Source: CBFHSF01 sp965658445
GTDB taxonomy: Bacteria > Bacteroidota > Bacteroidia > Flavobacteriales > Schleiferiaceae
Reading direction: 5' to 3'
Length of the DNA stretch: 64,000 bases
Assembly: GCA_965658445.1 (NCBI GenBank)
Contig: CBFHSF010000001.1
Location: 186,001 to 250,000 of the forward strand
Position 1 is the first letter of the stretch, and every line of letters begins with the position of its first letter. The position numbers and the translations under genes are program-made. Below are positions 9,701-18,283 of the stretch, piece after piece. Below the pieces are notes generated by a model, which did no database searches, had not been told where the DNA came from, and saw only the letters and a program-made list of their open reading frames with translations.

Positions 9701-10285
9701 GGGAAGGGCGGCTAACGCCTCCACATCGTCCCAAGACGCATTGATATCAATGGTTTTGAGATCGGTGCGGTACCCTGTTACTTCTACGTTTAGGTTTTGA
9801 AGCTGTCTCAATTGGTAATTGAGGCTTTTTGAATTTACGGTTTTGAGAACCAGTTTAATTCCGTTGCTTCCGTTGAGAGCGTAGGAGGGAAACTCTTGGT
9901 TCAATACCCTTTTGGAAAGCTTCATGTTTCCCTCAAAAGGAGTCACCGCATTTAATGAGTTGATGGTAGGAACCGAACTATTGTTTGAGTTCCTATTGAT
10001 CAAGTACGTCTTTTCTGGATAGTATCCAATTACATCCCATCCCGAGGATTTGAGTTGATTCAATTCTGCTGTGGTGGGAATTTGGGTGAAGGTTGCCAAA
10101 TACAAGGAGGAGTTTGACAATTTTTCACTTACGGTAAGGTCGGGCAATTCTGTCGTTGAGGAAGCCTCAATGTGGTAGGTTCCGCTTTGAAGTTTTACCG
10201 GAACGCTTTGCTGGGCAATGGCCGCAGACGAAAAGCACAAGGTCAATACGACGCTTGTCACTAGAGGAAAGTAGTGTTTTTTCAT
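6686..10285 (-). CDS. Subtilisin-like S8 peptidase secreted by T9SS
   Basis: The 1199-residue protein has a signal peptide (1-25, ending AIAQ), a propeptide-like region to about 215, and an S8 peptidase domain at about 230-505 with the triad Asp244, His270 (HGDHVAG) and Ser438 (GTSMSCP); Asn358 fits the oxyanion site. Then come a beta-sandwich domain (about 510-640), fibronectin/Ig-like domains, a MAM- or jelly-roll-like segment near 1000-1110 and a T9SS type A sorting domain (LKVYPNPSEG to the end). It is likely exported across the outer membrane and attached or released as a protease. A barrel-like protein follows in the same operon. It is long for the family because of the accessory domains. 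Confidence 0.93.
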   Translation of the reverse strand: MKKHYFPLVTSVVLTLCFSSAAIAQQSVPVKLQSGTYHIEASSTTELPDLTVSEKLSNSSLYLATFTQIPTTAELNQLKSSGWDVIGYYPEKTYLINRNSNNSSVPTINSLNAVTPFEGNMKLSKRVLNQEFPSYALNGSNGIKLVLKTVNSKSLNYQLRQLQNLNVEVTGYRTDLKTIDINASWDDVEALAALPFVHFIQAAEDPGETENYTARTSHRSNFINTDADNGLHFDGEGVVVGLGDDGPIGPHIDYSGRLIGDKSTINQGDHGDHVAGTIFGAGNVDPEGRGMAPGADMVYYDYPDNIFDSPADHSAFGVRITSSSYSNGCNAGYTTFTEFIDNSSYQEQSLLHVFSAGNSNNQNCGYGAGTQWGNVTGGHKIGKNAIAVANLTNQDIIASSSSRGPSADGRIKPDISATGTSVYSTIDPNTYGFKTGTSMSCPGVSGTIAQLYHAYRTTHSGNDPNAGLMKSIVLNTAEDLGNAGPDFIFGYGRINARRAYEVIEGDYFMLDSISNGQTDTAYITVPANTANLRVMVYWTDPSATAGAGKVLVNDLDMQVISPSNTSYQPWVLDPTPDATTLDLPAVRGTDSLNNAEQVTLTNPAAGTYAVVVNGTSIPFGSHGYYITYYFENEKPQLTYPMGGEGFANLTQETIKWDAPKNHSDNFQIQYTVDNGANWSNVVASLVPQTRQHTWTVPAGAASSQARVRIISGSDTTMSPEPFSIVGTPTNLVFTKACPDSVIIEWDNVSNAVGYEVMVLGNKYMDSVGTTTQTKFAITGFNPNNPMWATVRAIAPGGGKGQRAYAIEKPAGTFNCALPNDLAFDYFASPFEGEIPTCLFPSPAPVKIRVTNNGTAAITNFDAGYIFNGSPTVTETFNVSIAPGASQTVTFSSSVPGSPGFTRTIEGWVDAPGDLNIYNDTAEASFTLYNSVSAPANYVENFDNMPTCDDAIGCGIDCILMNGMHNYSNGTFDDADFRVHTGFTASNSTGPSGDHTSGNGNYVYIESSGDCFNSVALMHTPCITVVPGPFYLKYAYHMFGSDMGELHIDLITSDGIVEDAHPPIVGNQGNTWFEDSVDLSAYTGQEVVVRFRGETGSNFRSDIAIDDIQITPKNVSLSESAVAAKLKVYPNPSEGVFRIKNAEGITIDNVEITDIAGKLLFSSDFNNDEVTIDVSYLPTGTYFLTVNTAEGNGTHKIRVE

Positions 10286-10317
10286 AGTTAATTTTTTGTG
10301 ATCTACGCGTGAATCAG

Positions 10318-10325
10318 TAAATATA
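10318..10325 (-). promoter_or_regulatory. Candidate -7 box of the subtilase gene
   Basis: The minus strand reads TATATTTA, a 7 of 8 match to TAnnTTTG, 32 nt before the subtilase ATG. Confidence 0.4.
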
Positions 10326-10422
10326 GTAAACTCTTTTTCAGGTTGTTTTGTTTATTAGGCCACCCCGAAAAAAAGACCATCCATCAAAACTCACTTCATT
10401 CTTTTTTGTTGGTCTGTATTTG

Positions 10423-10430
10423 TACTTTAG
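10423..10430 (+). promoter_or_regulatory. Candidate -7 box of the PIG-L cassette
   Basis: TACTTTAG is a 7 of 8 match to TAnnTTTG and lies 26 nt before the proposed start at 10457. It faces away from the subtilase promoter. Confidence 0.35.
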
Positions 10431-10456
10431 ACCCTCAATACCATTTTGATGAAAAA

Positions 10457-12916
10457 ATGATGAAAAAATTGATTCTCTGGGCTCTTGCCCTTGCCTCAAT
10501 AACTCGCCTTCAGGCGCAGTCCTCTTCAGAAATACAGCACGATTTAGAAAAGCTGATGAACTTTCATTCGGCAATCTACATTGCAGCGCATCCAGACGAT
10601 GAAAACACCCGTGTTATCGCATGGTTGTCCAAGGGACGTTTGGTATCTACTTCTTACATGTCTCTAACCCGTGGGGACGGTGGACAGAATCTAATTGGGG
10701 GCGAACTCGGTCCAGAGCTTGGAATCCTAAGAACCCAGGAATTGTTGGCCGCTCGCAGAATTGACGGTGGAAATCAGTATTTCTCAAGAGCCGTGGATTT
10801 TGGATACAGCAAAACCGCAGAAGAAACCCTTTCGTTTTGGGACAAGGAGGAAATCCTAAAGGACGTCGTTAGAGTAATACGCCAAGTACAACCCGAGGTG
10901 ATAATCACTCGTTTTCCACCCGACAAACGCGCCGGACACGGTCATCACACCGCTTCTGCTATGTTGGCGTTGGAAGCCTATGACAAAGCTGCGGACCCCA
11001 ATTTTTATCCTTCAGAATTTAAGGGGCTCAACCCTTGGCAAGTTACTTCTGTGTATTGGAACGCCTCGGTTTGGTGGAATCCCGATTTGGACAGCATTGC
11101 TGCCAACGATCCGAAGTACTTGGCCTTTGATATTGGAGGATACGATCCCTTGCTAGGAGTCAATTACAACGAGTTGGGAAGCAAGGCCCGTTCACAGCAC
11201 AAATGCCAAGGATTTGGAGTGTCCATACAAAGAGGATCTACCATGGAGTATTTCCAATGGTTAAAAGGGGAAGTGTTGGAAAATGACTTTTTTGACAATG
11301 AGCTTTCCGATTGGAATCAAATTACCGCAACCGATAACGGTACGGAATGGGTGGAGAAAATCATCCGAGATTTTGATCCCAAAAACCCCGGTCAATCGGT
11401 AGATGAATTGGCAAGCCTATTGGACGCTTTAGAGAGCGCTCCTCGTTCGGAATACGGAGAGAGAAAAAAGGAAGAGCTCAAGAAATTGATTGTGGCCTGT
11501 GCGGGGCTTTACGCCGAAGCCTTGGCACCCGAGTACTATGCCCTCAATCAAACCGAAATCACCATCAAAACCGAGTGGTTGCAAAGAAACCCCACACCCA
11601 ACCCCATCGTGTTGTCAGAATTGAGAACCCTCAGAGGAGTGGAGGAAATCAATGAAGCCCTTCCTATCAATGAGATTTATACAAGTGGTGTACTAGAACC
11701 CACGCCCATAGAAACATCGCAGCCCTATTGGCTCAAAAACCCATATGACAAGGTATACAGCGTTTCCAATTCCTCAGATATTGGAAAACCCGAAAACGAT
11801 CCTGCCATGACGGTAGAAGCCGTTCTTCAATACGGTGAAGTTCAATTCGTTCACACGTTGCCTGTAATCTACAAGTGGTCAGAACGCGTGGAGGGAGAAC
11901 TCAAAAGGCCCTTTGGTGTGGCACCCACGGTGGCGGGTAACCTTTCGCAAAGCACTTATGTTATTGTAGGCACCCAGAAGTTTATGGCTCAGGCCTCCAT
12001 AACCTATTTTGGAGGGCAGCCCGACAGTGTAAGAATTGGTTTGACTTCACCTTCGGGGAATCTTGCAGAGGCTCAGTATCAATGGGTTTCTTTTGAAAAA
12101 TCTCTACAAGAGGTCATCGTGAATTTTGAAGTTGAGATCCCAGAGGATGTAGAAGAGTTTACACTTCACCTTTTGGACGCTCAAGGGAATGCACTTCCCG
12201 GATTGCAGCGCATTGAGTATTCTCATATTCCCTATCAAATCTCCTTCACTCCTAAGGTGTCTAAAGGAATCAAACCAAAGTTGGAAGTAACTTCGGGTTT
12301 GATAGGATACGTCCAAGGGGCCGGCGATCAGGTGGATAAGGCCCTGAGAGAAATGGGATGCCAGGTGGTAAACCTTACGCCAGAGCAATTGGCCACTGCG
12401 GATTTGAGCAAGTTTCAAACCCTTGTTTTTGGAATCAGGGCGTTTAACGTCTATCCTCAATTATCTAATTCCAAGGAGGCCGTATTGGAGTACATCTTTA
12501 ATGGAGGAAACGTAGTGGTCCAGTACAATACGAGCAGCCGATTTAGACCGACGCCCATTCCCTTTGCACCCTTTGAATTGCAAGTGGGTAGGGGAAGGAT
12601 TTCTGAGGAGGACGCTGAACTCAAGCGCATTTCTAGAAATCCCATTCTCAAGCGTCCCAATAGAATGAAGAATGATGACTTTGACAATTGGGTACAAGAG
12701 CGCGGGCTGTACTTTGGTGAGACCTACGCGGAGAACTTCGACGAAATTTTTGAAGGCCATGACAAAGGCGATGATCCTTTGAGGGGAGCCCTTTTGGTGG
12801 CTGATTACGGCAAGGGAAGATTTATTTACACGGGAATTAGCTTTTTTAGACAATTGCCTGCGGGGGTTCCTGGCGCGTATAAACTATTGGCAAACTTAGT
12901 TTCCTATGAGCCCTAA
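10457..12916 (+). CDS. Exported PIG-L family deacetylase with a C-terminal ThuA-like region
   Basis: The open frame extends upstream to 10343, but I start at ATG 10457 (819 residues) because a signal peptide begins there (MMKKLILW...LQAQ) and the extension is not protein-like. The N-terminal third is a PIG-L/LmbE zinc deacetylase: AAHPDDE (His45 to Glu49) and the downstream HGHH motif form the metal site. Such enzymes remove N-acetyl groups from sugars. A long beta-rich middle is followed by a flavodoxin-like region near 620-815 (FQTLVFGIRAFN, GGNVVVQYN) resembling ThuA/glutamine-amidotransferase folds. It overlaps the next small gene by 11 nt, so deacetylation and transport are probably linked. 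Confidence 0.85.
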   Translation: MMKKLILWALALASITRLQAQSSSEIQHDLEKLMNFHSAIYIAAHPDDENTRVIAWLSKGRLVSTSYMSLTRGDGGQNLIGGELGPELGILRTQELLAARRIDGGNQYFSRAVDFGYSKTAEETLSFWDKEEILKDVVRVIRQVQPEVIITRFPPDKRAGHGHHTASAMLALEAYDKAADPNFYPSEFKGLNPWQVTSVYWNASVWWNPDLDSIAANDPKYLAFDIGGYDPLLGVNYNELGSKARSQHKCQGFGVSIQRGSTMEYFQWLKGEVLENDFFDNELSDWNQITATDNGTEWVEKIIRDFDPKNPGQSVDELASLLDALESAPRSEYGERKKEELKKLIVACAGLYAEALAPEYYALNQTEITIKTEWLQRNPTPNPIVLSELRTLRGVEEINEALPINEIYTSGVLEPTPIETSQPYWLKNPYDKVYSVSNSSDIGKPENDPAMTVEAVLQYGEVQFVHTLPVIYKWSERVEGELKRPFGVAPTVAGNLSQSTYVIVGTQKFMAQASITYFGGQPDSVRIGLTSPSGNLAEAQYQWVSFEKSLQEVIVNFEVEIPEDVEEFTLHLLDAQGNALPGLQRIEYSHIPYQISFTPKVSKGIKPKLEVTSGLIGYVQGAGDQVDKALREMGCQVVNLTPEQLATADLSKFQTLVFGIRAFNVYPQLSNSKEAVLEYIFNGGNVVVQYNTSSRFRPTPIPFAPFELQVGRGRISEEDAELKRISRNPILKRPNRMKNDDFDNWVQERGLYFGETYAENFDEIFEGHDKGDDPLRGALLVADYGKGRFIYTGISFFRQLPAGVPGAYKLLANLVSYEP

Positions 12917-13028
12917 AGAAACCAAGAAAATATTCTCAAACTGGAAACAGATTTACTGGGTAGTTTTTGCCAGCCTGGTAGCTCAGATTCTGTTTTTTAT
13001 GTACTTGACTAAAACCTTCTCTTCATGA
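12906..13028 (+). CDS. 40-residue single-helix membrane protein, probable symporter partner
   Basis: An ATG at 12906 opens a 40-codon frame ending in TGA at 13026-13028. It overlaps the PIG-L stop by 11 nt and the symporter start by 4 nt (ATGA at 13025). The peptide is basic at the N-terminus (PKETKK), then has one hydrophobic helix of about 20 residues (YWVVFASLVAQILFFMYL) and a short polar tail. The tight packing between two real genes supports translation. Small accessory subunits are known for other Na+ symporters (DUF4212 type before SSS genes, MetS after NSS genes); I infer a similar role, without a recognised family. Confidence 0.75.
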   Translation: MSPKETKKIFSNWKQIYWVVFASLVAQILFFMYLTKTFSS

Positions 13029-14728
13029 ATTTATTGGATTGGTTGGTTTTGGGTCTTACCCTGTTGGCCATTGTTGGGTATGGGGTATACAAAACTCGTA
13101 AGAACCAGAGCGTAGAAGGATTTCTCACGGGAGATCACTCTTTAAAGTGGCCCACGATTGGACTTTCCATTATGGCAACTCAGGCCAGCGCCATTACCTT
13201 CTTGTCTACACCGGGGCAGGCCTTCCAGTCGGGAATGGGCTTTGTGCAATTTTACTTTGGGCTGCCTATAGCCATGATCATCATCTCCGCCTTTTTCTTG
13301 CCTAGATACTACAAGCTGAACGTCTTCACCGCTTACGAGTATTTGGAACAGCGCTTTGACGGCAACACGCGAATTTTTACCGCCTCTCTGTTTTTACTTT
13401 CCAGAGGACTGGCCGCGGGAATTACCATTTACGCCCCGGCCATTATTCTCAGTACGCTTTTGGGGTGGGATTTAAACCTCATGAATATTGCGGTGGGAGT
13501 TTTGGTAATTATTTACACCGTGAGTGGAGGAACCAAGGCGGTGAGCCTTACTCAGAAATGGCAGATGGGGGTTATCTTTTTGGGGATGGCCTTGGCCTTT
13601 TACTATGTCCTCCAAGGACTGCCCGATGACCTTTCCTTCCTAGGTGCATTGGAAGTGGCCGGTTGGGCAGATAAAATGGAAATCATCAATACCGATGTTA
13701 GCTATTCCGAGCGATATACATTGTGGTCTGGTTTGACAGGAGGATTGTTTTTGGCCCTTTCCTATTTTGGAACAGATCAATCTCAGGTTCAAAGATATTT
13801 GGGAGGAAAGAGCCTCAAGGAATCTCGATTGGGTCTGTTGTTCAACGGACTTTTTAAAGTACCCATGCAGTTCGCTATTCTCTTGGTGGGCATTATGGTG
13901 TTTGTGTTTTATCAATACACACGTCCCCCAGTATTCTTTAACCAGACGGGATATGAAGCGGCGGTTCAATTGGATACAGATGGCGTATTGGAAGACTTAA
14001 ACGCCCAACATATCCAAGTCTTTGAGCAGAAGAAAGCCGTTCTCAACCAATGGGACCGAAAGATGGGCAACACCGAGGAGATCAAGGCTCAATACCAAGA
14101 ACTCAATGCGCAGCAAGTTCAAATTAAAAATGAAACCCTAGCTCAAATCAAAAAGCTGGACAAAGAGATTGTCACCAAGGATTCTGACTACGTCTTTTTG
14201 ACTTTTGTGGTCAATCACCTTCCTCATGGAATTATTGGAATTCTTTTAGCCGTCATATTCTCTGCAGCCATGAGCTCCACAGCAGGAGAACTCAACGCAT
14301 TGGCATCAACTACCATGGTGGACTTTGTAGACAAGTATTCAACCAAAAAGCGGACAGAAAAACAGAATTTGAAACTCTCCAAAATCATAACTTTAGCGTG
14401 GGGAGTTGGTGCCATTGGAATTGCTTTGGCAGCTGACTTGTTTGACAACCTCATTCAGCTAGTAAACCTTTTGGGCTCCCTTTTCTACGGAACCATATTG
14501 GGGATTTTCTTGGTGGCCTTCTTTATCAAATTCGTGAAGGCCAGAGCCATGTTTTTCGCAGCACTATTAGGAGAAGCCTTGGTCTTGGGAATTCACACTC
14601 TGGTAGTCACGGAATATTTGGACATTGGGTTTCTATGGTACAATGCCATTGGCTGCGCGGCGGTAGTGATTTTTGCCCTGATTTTTCAAGGTATGCTGCC
14701 TGGGAAGAGAGAAGTGGCTGAAATTTAA
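13025..14728 (+). CDS. Sodium:solute symporter with a coiled-coil insertion
   Basis: The 567-residue SSS transporter has about 13 helices. Family features include SIMATQASAITFLSTPGQAF in TM2 (residues about 48-68) and AMSSTAGELNALAST, which lines the Na+ site. Between two helices, residues about 302-395 form a hydrophilic, Gln/Lys/Glu-rich segment with heptad-like spacing that is probably a coiled coil. Its start is coupled to the 40-residue membrane protein and, through it, to the PIG-L deacetylase, which suggests uptake of a deacetylated amino sugar or related compound. The substrate is inferred only from context. It ends 14 nt before a convergent gene. Confidence 0.9.
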   Translation: MNLLDWLVLGLTLLAIVGYGVYKTRKNQSVEGFLTGDHSLKWPTIGLSIMATQASAITFLSTPGQAFQSGMGFVQFYFGLPIAMIIISAFFLPRYYKLNVFTAYEYLEQRFDGNTRIFTASLFLLSRGLAAGITIYAPAIILSTLLGWDLNLMNIAVGVLVIIYTVSGGTKAVSLTQKWQMGVIFLGMALAFYYVLQGLPDDLSFLGALEVAGWADKMEIINTDVSYSERYTLWSGLTGGLFLALSYFGTDQSQVQRYLGGKSLKESRLGLLFNGLFKVPMQFAILLVGIMVFVFYQYTRPPVFFNQTGYEAAVQLDTDGVLEDLNAQHIQVFEQKKAVLNQWDRKMGNTEEIKAQYQELNAQQVQIKNETLAQIKKLDKEIVTKDSDYVFLTFVVNHLPHGIIGILLAVIFSAAMSSTAGELNALASTTMVDFVDKYSTKKRTEKQNLKLSKIITLAWGVGAIGIALAADLFDNLIQLVNLLGSLFYGTILGIFLVAFFIKFVKARAMFFAALLGEALVLGIHTLVVTEYLDIGFLWYNAIGCAAVVIFALIFQGMLPGKREVAEI

Positions 14729-14742
14729 ATTCACCAAGAGTC

Positions 14743-15246
14743 CTAAACCCCCGCATTCTTTTTCATGCGCTCCACCATTTCAAATACGGCAGGGCAAGAA
14801 GCAATGTTTCTCTGCGTTAGCGAAAGGATTTCTCGTTGGTTTCTGCGGTCTGTATGTGGGTATTCTCGGCAGGCCTTGGGTCTTACTTCGTAAATAGAAC
14901 AATAGTTGTCTGTGCCCAGAAAGGGGCAGGGTAGAACGTTGAGAACCCAATCGTTGTCCTCGTCTTTGTGGAGGTATTTGGTTACGAATTCTGCCGGGCG
15001 CATGCGAAAGTGCTTTCCCAAGCGTTCAATGTCTTTTTCTGTAAAGAGCGGACCTGTTGTTTTGCAACAATTGGCGCAGGTCAAACAATCGGTTTCTTCA
15101 AAGACTTCGTCGTGTTGCTCATGAATGATTCCGTCAAGTTTTCCCCCTTTGAGCCTTCTCAATTTTTTGAAAAACGCCTGGTTTTCCACTCGGTTCTTTT
15201 TGGCTTTAGCCGAAAGGTCTTGGAGGTGCTTTTCTACGGGATCCAT
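14743..15246 (-). CDS. YkgJ-family cysteine cluster protein
   Basis: The 167-residue soluble protein carries the family cysteine pattern: Cys54, 57, 60, 61 in the DCLTCANCC block, then Cys107, Cys116 and Cys126 in PCPFLG, NYCSIYE and RPKACREYPH. The family (Pfam CxxCxxCC) probably binds zinc or an iron-sulfur cluster; its cellular role is unknown. The N-terminal 40 residues are basic and helical. It follows the TlpA-like lipoprotein gene by 38 nt on the same strand, so it may be the last gene of that operon. Confidence 0.88.
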   Translation of the reverse strand: MDPVEKHLQDLSAKAKKNRVENQAFFKKLRRLKGGKLDGIIHEQHDEVFEETDCLTCANCCKTTGPLFTEKDIERLGKHFRMRPAEFVTKYLHKDEDNDWVLNVLPCPFLGTDNYCSIYEVRPKACREYPHTDRRNQREILSLTQRNIASCPAVFEMVERMKKNAGV

Positions 15247-15284
15247 AATGCAAACGATTCGGAGAGGTTAATTAAAAGGTTGAA

Positions 15285-16526
15285 TTACTCGTTGAGGAGT
15301 TCCACAACAAAAGCTTCTGTTTCCTGAATCAAGTCATCATATTCTTGAGTGCCGGGTCCTGCAAATCCCGTATGAATTCTTCTCACTTGCCCCTTTTTGT
15401 CAATAAAAATGGAAGTGGGGTAGCTCATCACGTGATTGATCATGGGCAAAGCGGCTTTTGTGCTTTCCGCTCCCGTCTTCCCAGCGAAGAGCATGGGATA
15501 GGGAATATTGAGGTCCTTTATCATTTTCTGGATGCCGCTAGAGGCTTTGTCGTAATCCTCATATCGCTCAAAGCAAATGCCGTAAACATCCATTCCTTGC
15601 TCGTTGTACTTGTCGTAGAGATCCACAAAAAAGCGCGTCTCATCCATACAGTTATGGCACCACGATCCTGAAATTTGAATCACAGTTACCTTACCCGCTT
15701 GAGTCGATTGGTTGCTGGTAACCGTACCCTTGTTTAATTCTGGGTTTACCGCCGGGAAGGCAAAGGCAAATTCCTCTGCATCGGGCAGCATGCAGGTGAG
15801 TCGGTTGGGGTCATCCAATGTATAGGAAGGGTCCTTGGCGGCTGCAAAGGGATAAAACCCCGTCATGCCCGAATAGAAATTTCCGCGAAGAGAATCTCCC
15901 TCTATGGTCCCAATAAAAGAGTAGGAGGTGATTCCGTCAAATCCATAAATCTCAAAATCGTTTCCGGATACTTGTCCTTCCAAAAAGCGGTAATCGCCGG
16001 TATTGGTCTGGAAGGTCCCTGTAACGCGAGATCCCTTTTGGCTAAATGTCCCTTTGGCAATCCATCCGTTATCGCCCTCGCGGAAAAACTGAGTTTTCCA
16101 TGCGCCGTCCATGGAGGCGTTGGCATTGGCAGTTTTAAAGCGTTGGTTGTTTCCCTTTTCTCCCGTGAGGTCAATTCGGTAATCGTCTCTATCTAAAACG
16201 GTGAAATATCCGCTGACAGCGCCTCCGTCTTTAGTTACAATTAAAGCTGAGTTAAATACGGGGATGTCAATGTAAAGACTGTCATCTGTTCCATTGAACT
16301 CTGTGGCTTCTAGCGTTTCTCCTCCGTTGTAAATCTTGATGACGTCGGATCCAAAATTCATAACAAAGGGCAGTGCCACCGAGTCATTGGGGTGAAGCTC
16401 CATTCTGAAGTCTCCTGAGAAGAAGGCTTCTGTGTTTCCTTCTTTTGTCTCATTATTAGAATTGGATTCAGGAGGGCCTGAGCAAGCAATCATTAAGGCA
16501 GCGGCGGTGTAGAGAAGTGTTTTCAT
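15285..16526 (-). CDS. Thioredoxin-like TlpA/AhpC-TSA family lipoprotein
   Basis: The 413-residue protein has a lipoprotein signal with the probable lipid-modified Cys15 (LMIAC). The first 240 residues are beta-rich (a lipocalin-like sensor or binding part), and the C-terminal 150 residues are a thioredoxin fold with the redox motif CHNC at 290-293 and a cis-Pro context in SYPTSIF. TlpA-type proteins reduce or shuffle disulfides in the periplasm, usually driven by an inner-membrane reductase. It lies 56 nt downstream of a GT39 gene on the same strand. CHNC differs from the usual CxPC of TlpA; the partner is unknown. Confidence 0.85.
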   Translation of the reverse strand: MKTLLYTAAALMIACSGPPESNSNNETKEGNTEAFFSGDFRMELHPNDSVALPFVMNFGSDVIKIYNGGETLEATEFNGTDDSLYIDIPVFNSALIVTKDGGAVSGYFTVLDRDDYRIDLTGEKGNNQRFKTANANASMDGAWKTQFFREGDNGWIAKGTFSQKGSRVTGTFQTNTGDYRFLEGQVSGNDFEIYGFDGITSYSFIGTIEGDSLRGNFYSGMTGFYPFAAAKDPSYTLDDPNRLTCMLPDAEEFAFAFPAVNPELNKGTVTSNQSTQAGKVTVIQISGSWCHNCMDETRFFVDLYDKYNEQGMDVYGICFERYEDYDKASSGIQKMIKDLNIPYPMLFAGKTGAESTKAALPMINHVMSYPTSIFIDKKGQVRRIHTGFAGPGTQEYDDLIQETEAFVVELLNE

Positions 16527-16582
16527 GACGTGTGAGTTTGAATGTGTAACCTCCCAAGGGCTACAATGTTTTTTTCTCCGTT

Positions 16583-18283
16583 TTACTGAATTCTCTTTAA
16601 GTGTAGAATGTATCGGTCCTTACAAGCCTCCGATCGAGTGTCGGGATTTAGGAATTCCGCATTCAAGGCCGTGATGTGAAATTTGTGGAGAATCTGTTTA
16701 TCGGCAACCTCATAGTTCGATAAATCCAATTGATGCAGCATTTCTGGATTGACATAAATCCAACATTCCTCCGGTTGAAGTTCCGCAAAAGAGGCTCCAG
16801 AAATTTTTGGATAAAAGTTTCGAGAATACAAGTCAAAAGTAAATACCGATTCATGTTCTAAAATAAATCCGCGATCCGTTGGGATTTCGTTTTCCAAAAA
16901 CCACTTTCCCGCAACTGCCGGTGATTGGTATGGGAAGAGGTTGGGATAAAAGTGCAGGGTCAAAACGGTGTTGGTCGCCAATGCAATCACTGCTGTAGAC
17001 AGAATGATTCTGTTGACCGTGGCCTTTCCCCAAAAATTGAAAAAGCCATATCCCGTAAGCCCTACCCACAAAATAACGACCCAGATATTGGGGTTCGGGA
17101 AAGCCCAAAACAAAAGCGCAGCGCTGATTAATGTCAAAATCAAGGACACGAAAAGTTGAATTCCCGTCAGCGAATTTCTCCACCACGCAGGTTTTTCAAA
17201 GGATATTCTCAAAATAAATTCCGAGGTGATGATGGCCACAAAAGGGAAGGTAGGCCAAATGTAATGAGGAAGCTTGTAGTGCGACATGGACATTGCCACA
17301 AAGGGAAGTAAGGTTCCTCCCAAGGTTAGCCATTCTTGCTTGGGTCTCTTTTTAAAGACATCTCGAACGGTGTGAAACACTCTCCATAAAATGGCCCAAA
17401 CGGCCAATAATGCCCAGGGTAAAAAGGACCATAAAAAAGTGTGGACAAAGAAGAAAGGTCCGGATCCGTCATCCCAAACATTCTCACCGGTCAAGCGGCC
17501 AAAAGACTGAGTCCAAAAGTAAAATTCCACCCCAGAGACATGGGATTTAATCACGGGGTCTCCTTGGCTGTGAAAGATGATCTCCTTTTCGGGATGAAGG
17601 TCAAATTGATGGTACAATCCCCAAACCATTGGCAAAAGAACCAATCCAGAAATGGCCAAACCGGCCAACCACTGCCACTTGAACAGATCTTTGTAATTCT
17701 GTCTTCCCACGATGTAACTACCTACGGCCAGTGCGGGAATCATAATTCCCAGTGGGCCCTTGGCCAACATGGCCACGCCAATGGCTAAAAATCCAAAGAC
17801 TAGGTTTCTGAATTTTTGGTAATGTAAAAAAGCCATGATTTGCCAAACGGCAAAGATGACGGCCCCGGTGAGTAAGGTGTCTGTCCTCACGTCGTTGTTC
17901 ATCAAGAAAGTGGCCTGTGTCGTCAGAAGAATCAAACACGCAACAAAACCAATTCTCTTGTTGTACAATAAATGACCGAGCTTGTAGGTGGAAATGAGTC
18001 CCAAAATGGTGAATAGCAAAGAGGGGAGCTTAAACGCCCAGTTGCTGACTCCAAAAATTTGATACATCCATGAAGCCGTCCAAAAAACCAATGGCGGTTT
18101 GTCTAGGTAATCTACACCGCGGTACATGACTTCTAGGTAGTTTCCGGTTCGCGCCATATCCATACTCATGGCAGCGTACTGGGCAGAATCTACCTCCATC
18201 ACCTCCAAAAACAATCCGCTTATGTACAGGAAGGTAGCCACAAAAAAGACTACCTGCATTGACCATTTAGAGAATAAACCCAT
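16583..18283 (-). CDS. Family 39 glycosyltransferase (ArnT-like)
   Basis: The 566-residue polytopic protein carries the GT39/PMT signature: an acidic residue pair in the first periplasmic loop (EVMEVDSAQYAAMSMDMARTG, residues about 27-48) followed by YLEVMYRGVDYLDKPPLVFW. ArnT-like enzymes move sugars from undecaprenyl phosphate to lipid A or other envelope glycans. About 11 helices are followed by a periplasmic C-terminal domain. It starts on the last base of the phosphohexomutase stop (TAATG), so the activated-sugar and transfer steps are co-translated. The sugar and acceptor are unknown. Confidence 0.9.
   Translation of the reverse strand: MGLFSKWSMQVVFFVATFLYISGLFLEVMEVDSAQYAAMSMDMARTGNYLEVMYRGVDYLDKPPLVFWTASWMYQIFGVSNWAFKLPSLLFTILGLISTYKLGHLLYNKRIGFVACLILLTTQATFLMNNDVRTDTLLTGAVIFAVWQIMAFLHYQKFRNLVFGFLAIGVAMLAKGPLGIMIPALAVGSYIVGRQNYKDLFKWQWLAGLAISGLVLLPMVWGLYHQFDLHPEKEIIFHSQGDPVIKSHVSGVEFYFWTQSFGRLTGENVWDDGSGPFFFVHTFLWSFLPWALLAVWAILWRVFHTVRDVFKKRPKQEWLTLGGTLLPFVAMSMSHYKLPHYIWPTFPFVAIITSEFILRISFEKPAWWRNSLTGIQLFVSLILTLISAALLFWAFPNPNIWVVILWVGLTGYGFFNFWGKATVNRIILSTAVIALATNTVLTLHFYPNLFPYQSPAVAGKWFLENEIPTDRGFILEHESVFTFDLYSRNFYPKISGASFAELQPEECWIYVNPEMLHQLDLSNYEVADKQILHKFHITALNAEFLNPDTRSEACKDRYILHLKRIQ

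Noticed and set aside
10338..10574. Minus-strand frame in front of the subtilase and PIG-L genes
   Set aside because: It covers both promoters and the PIG-L signal peptide, and shows no family features.
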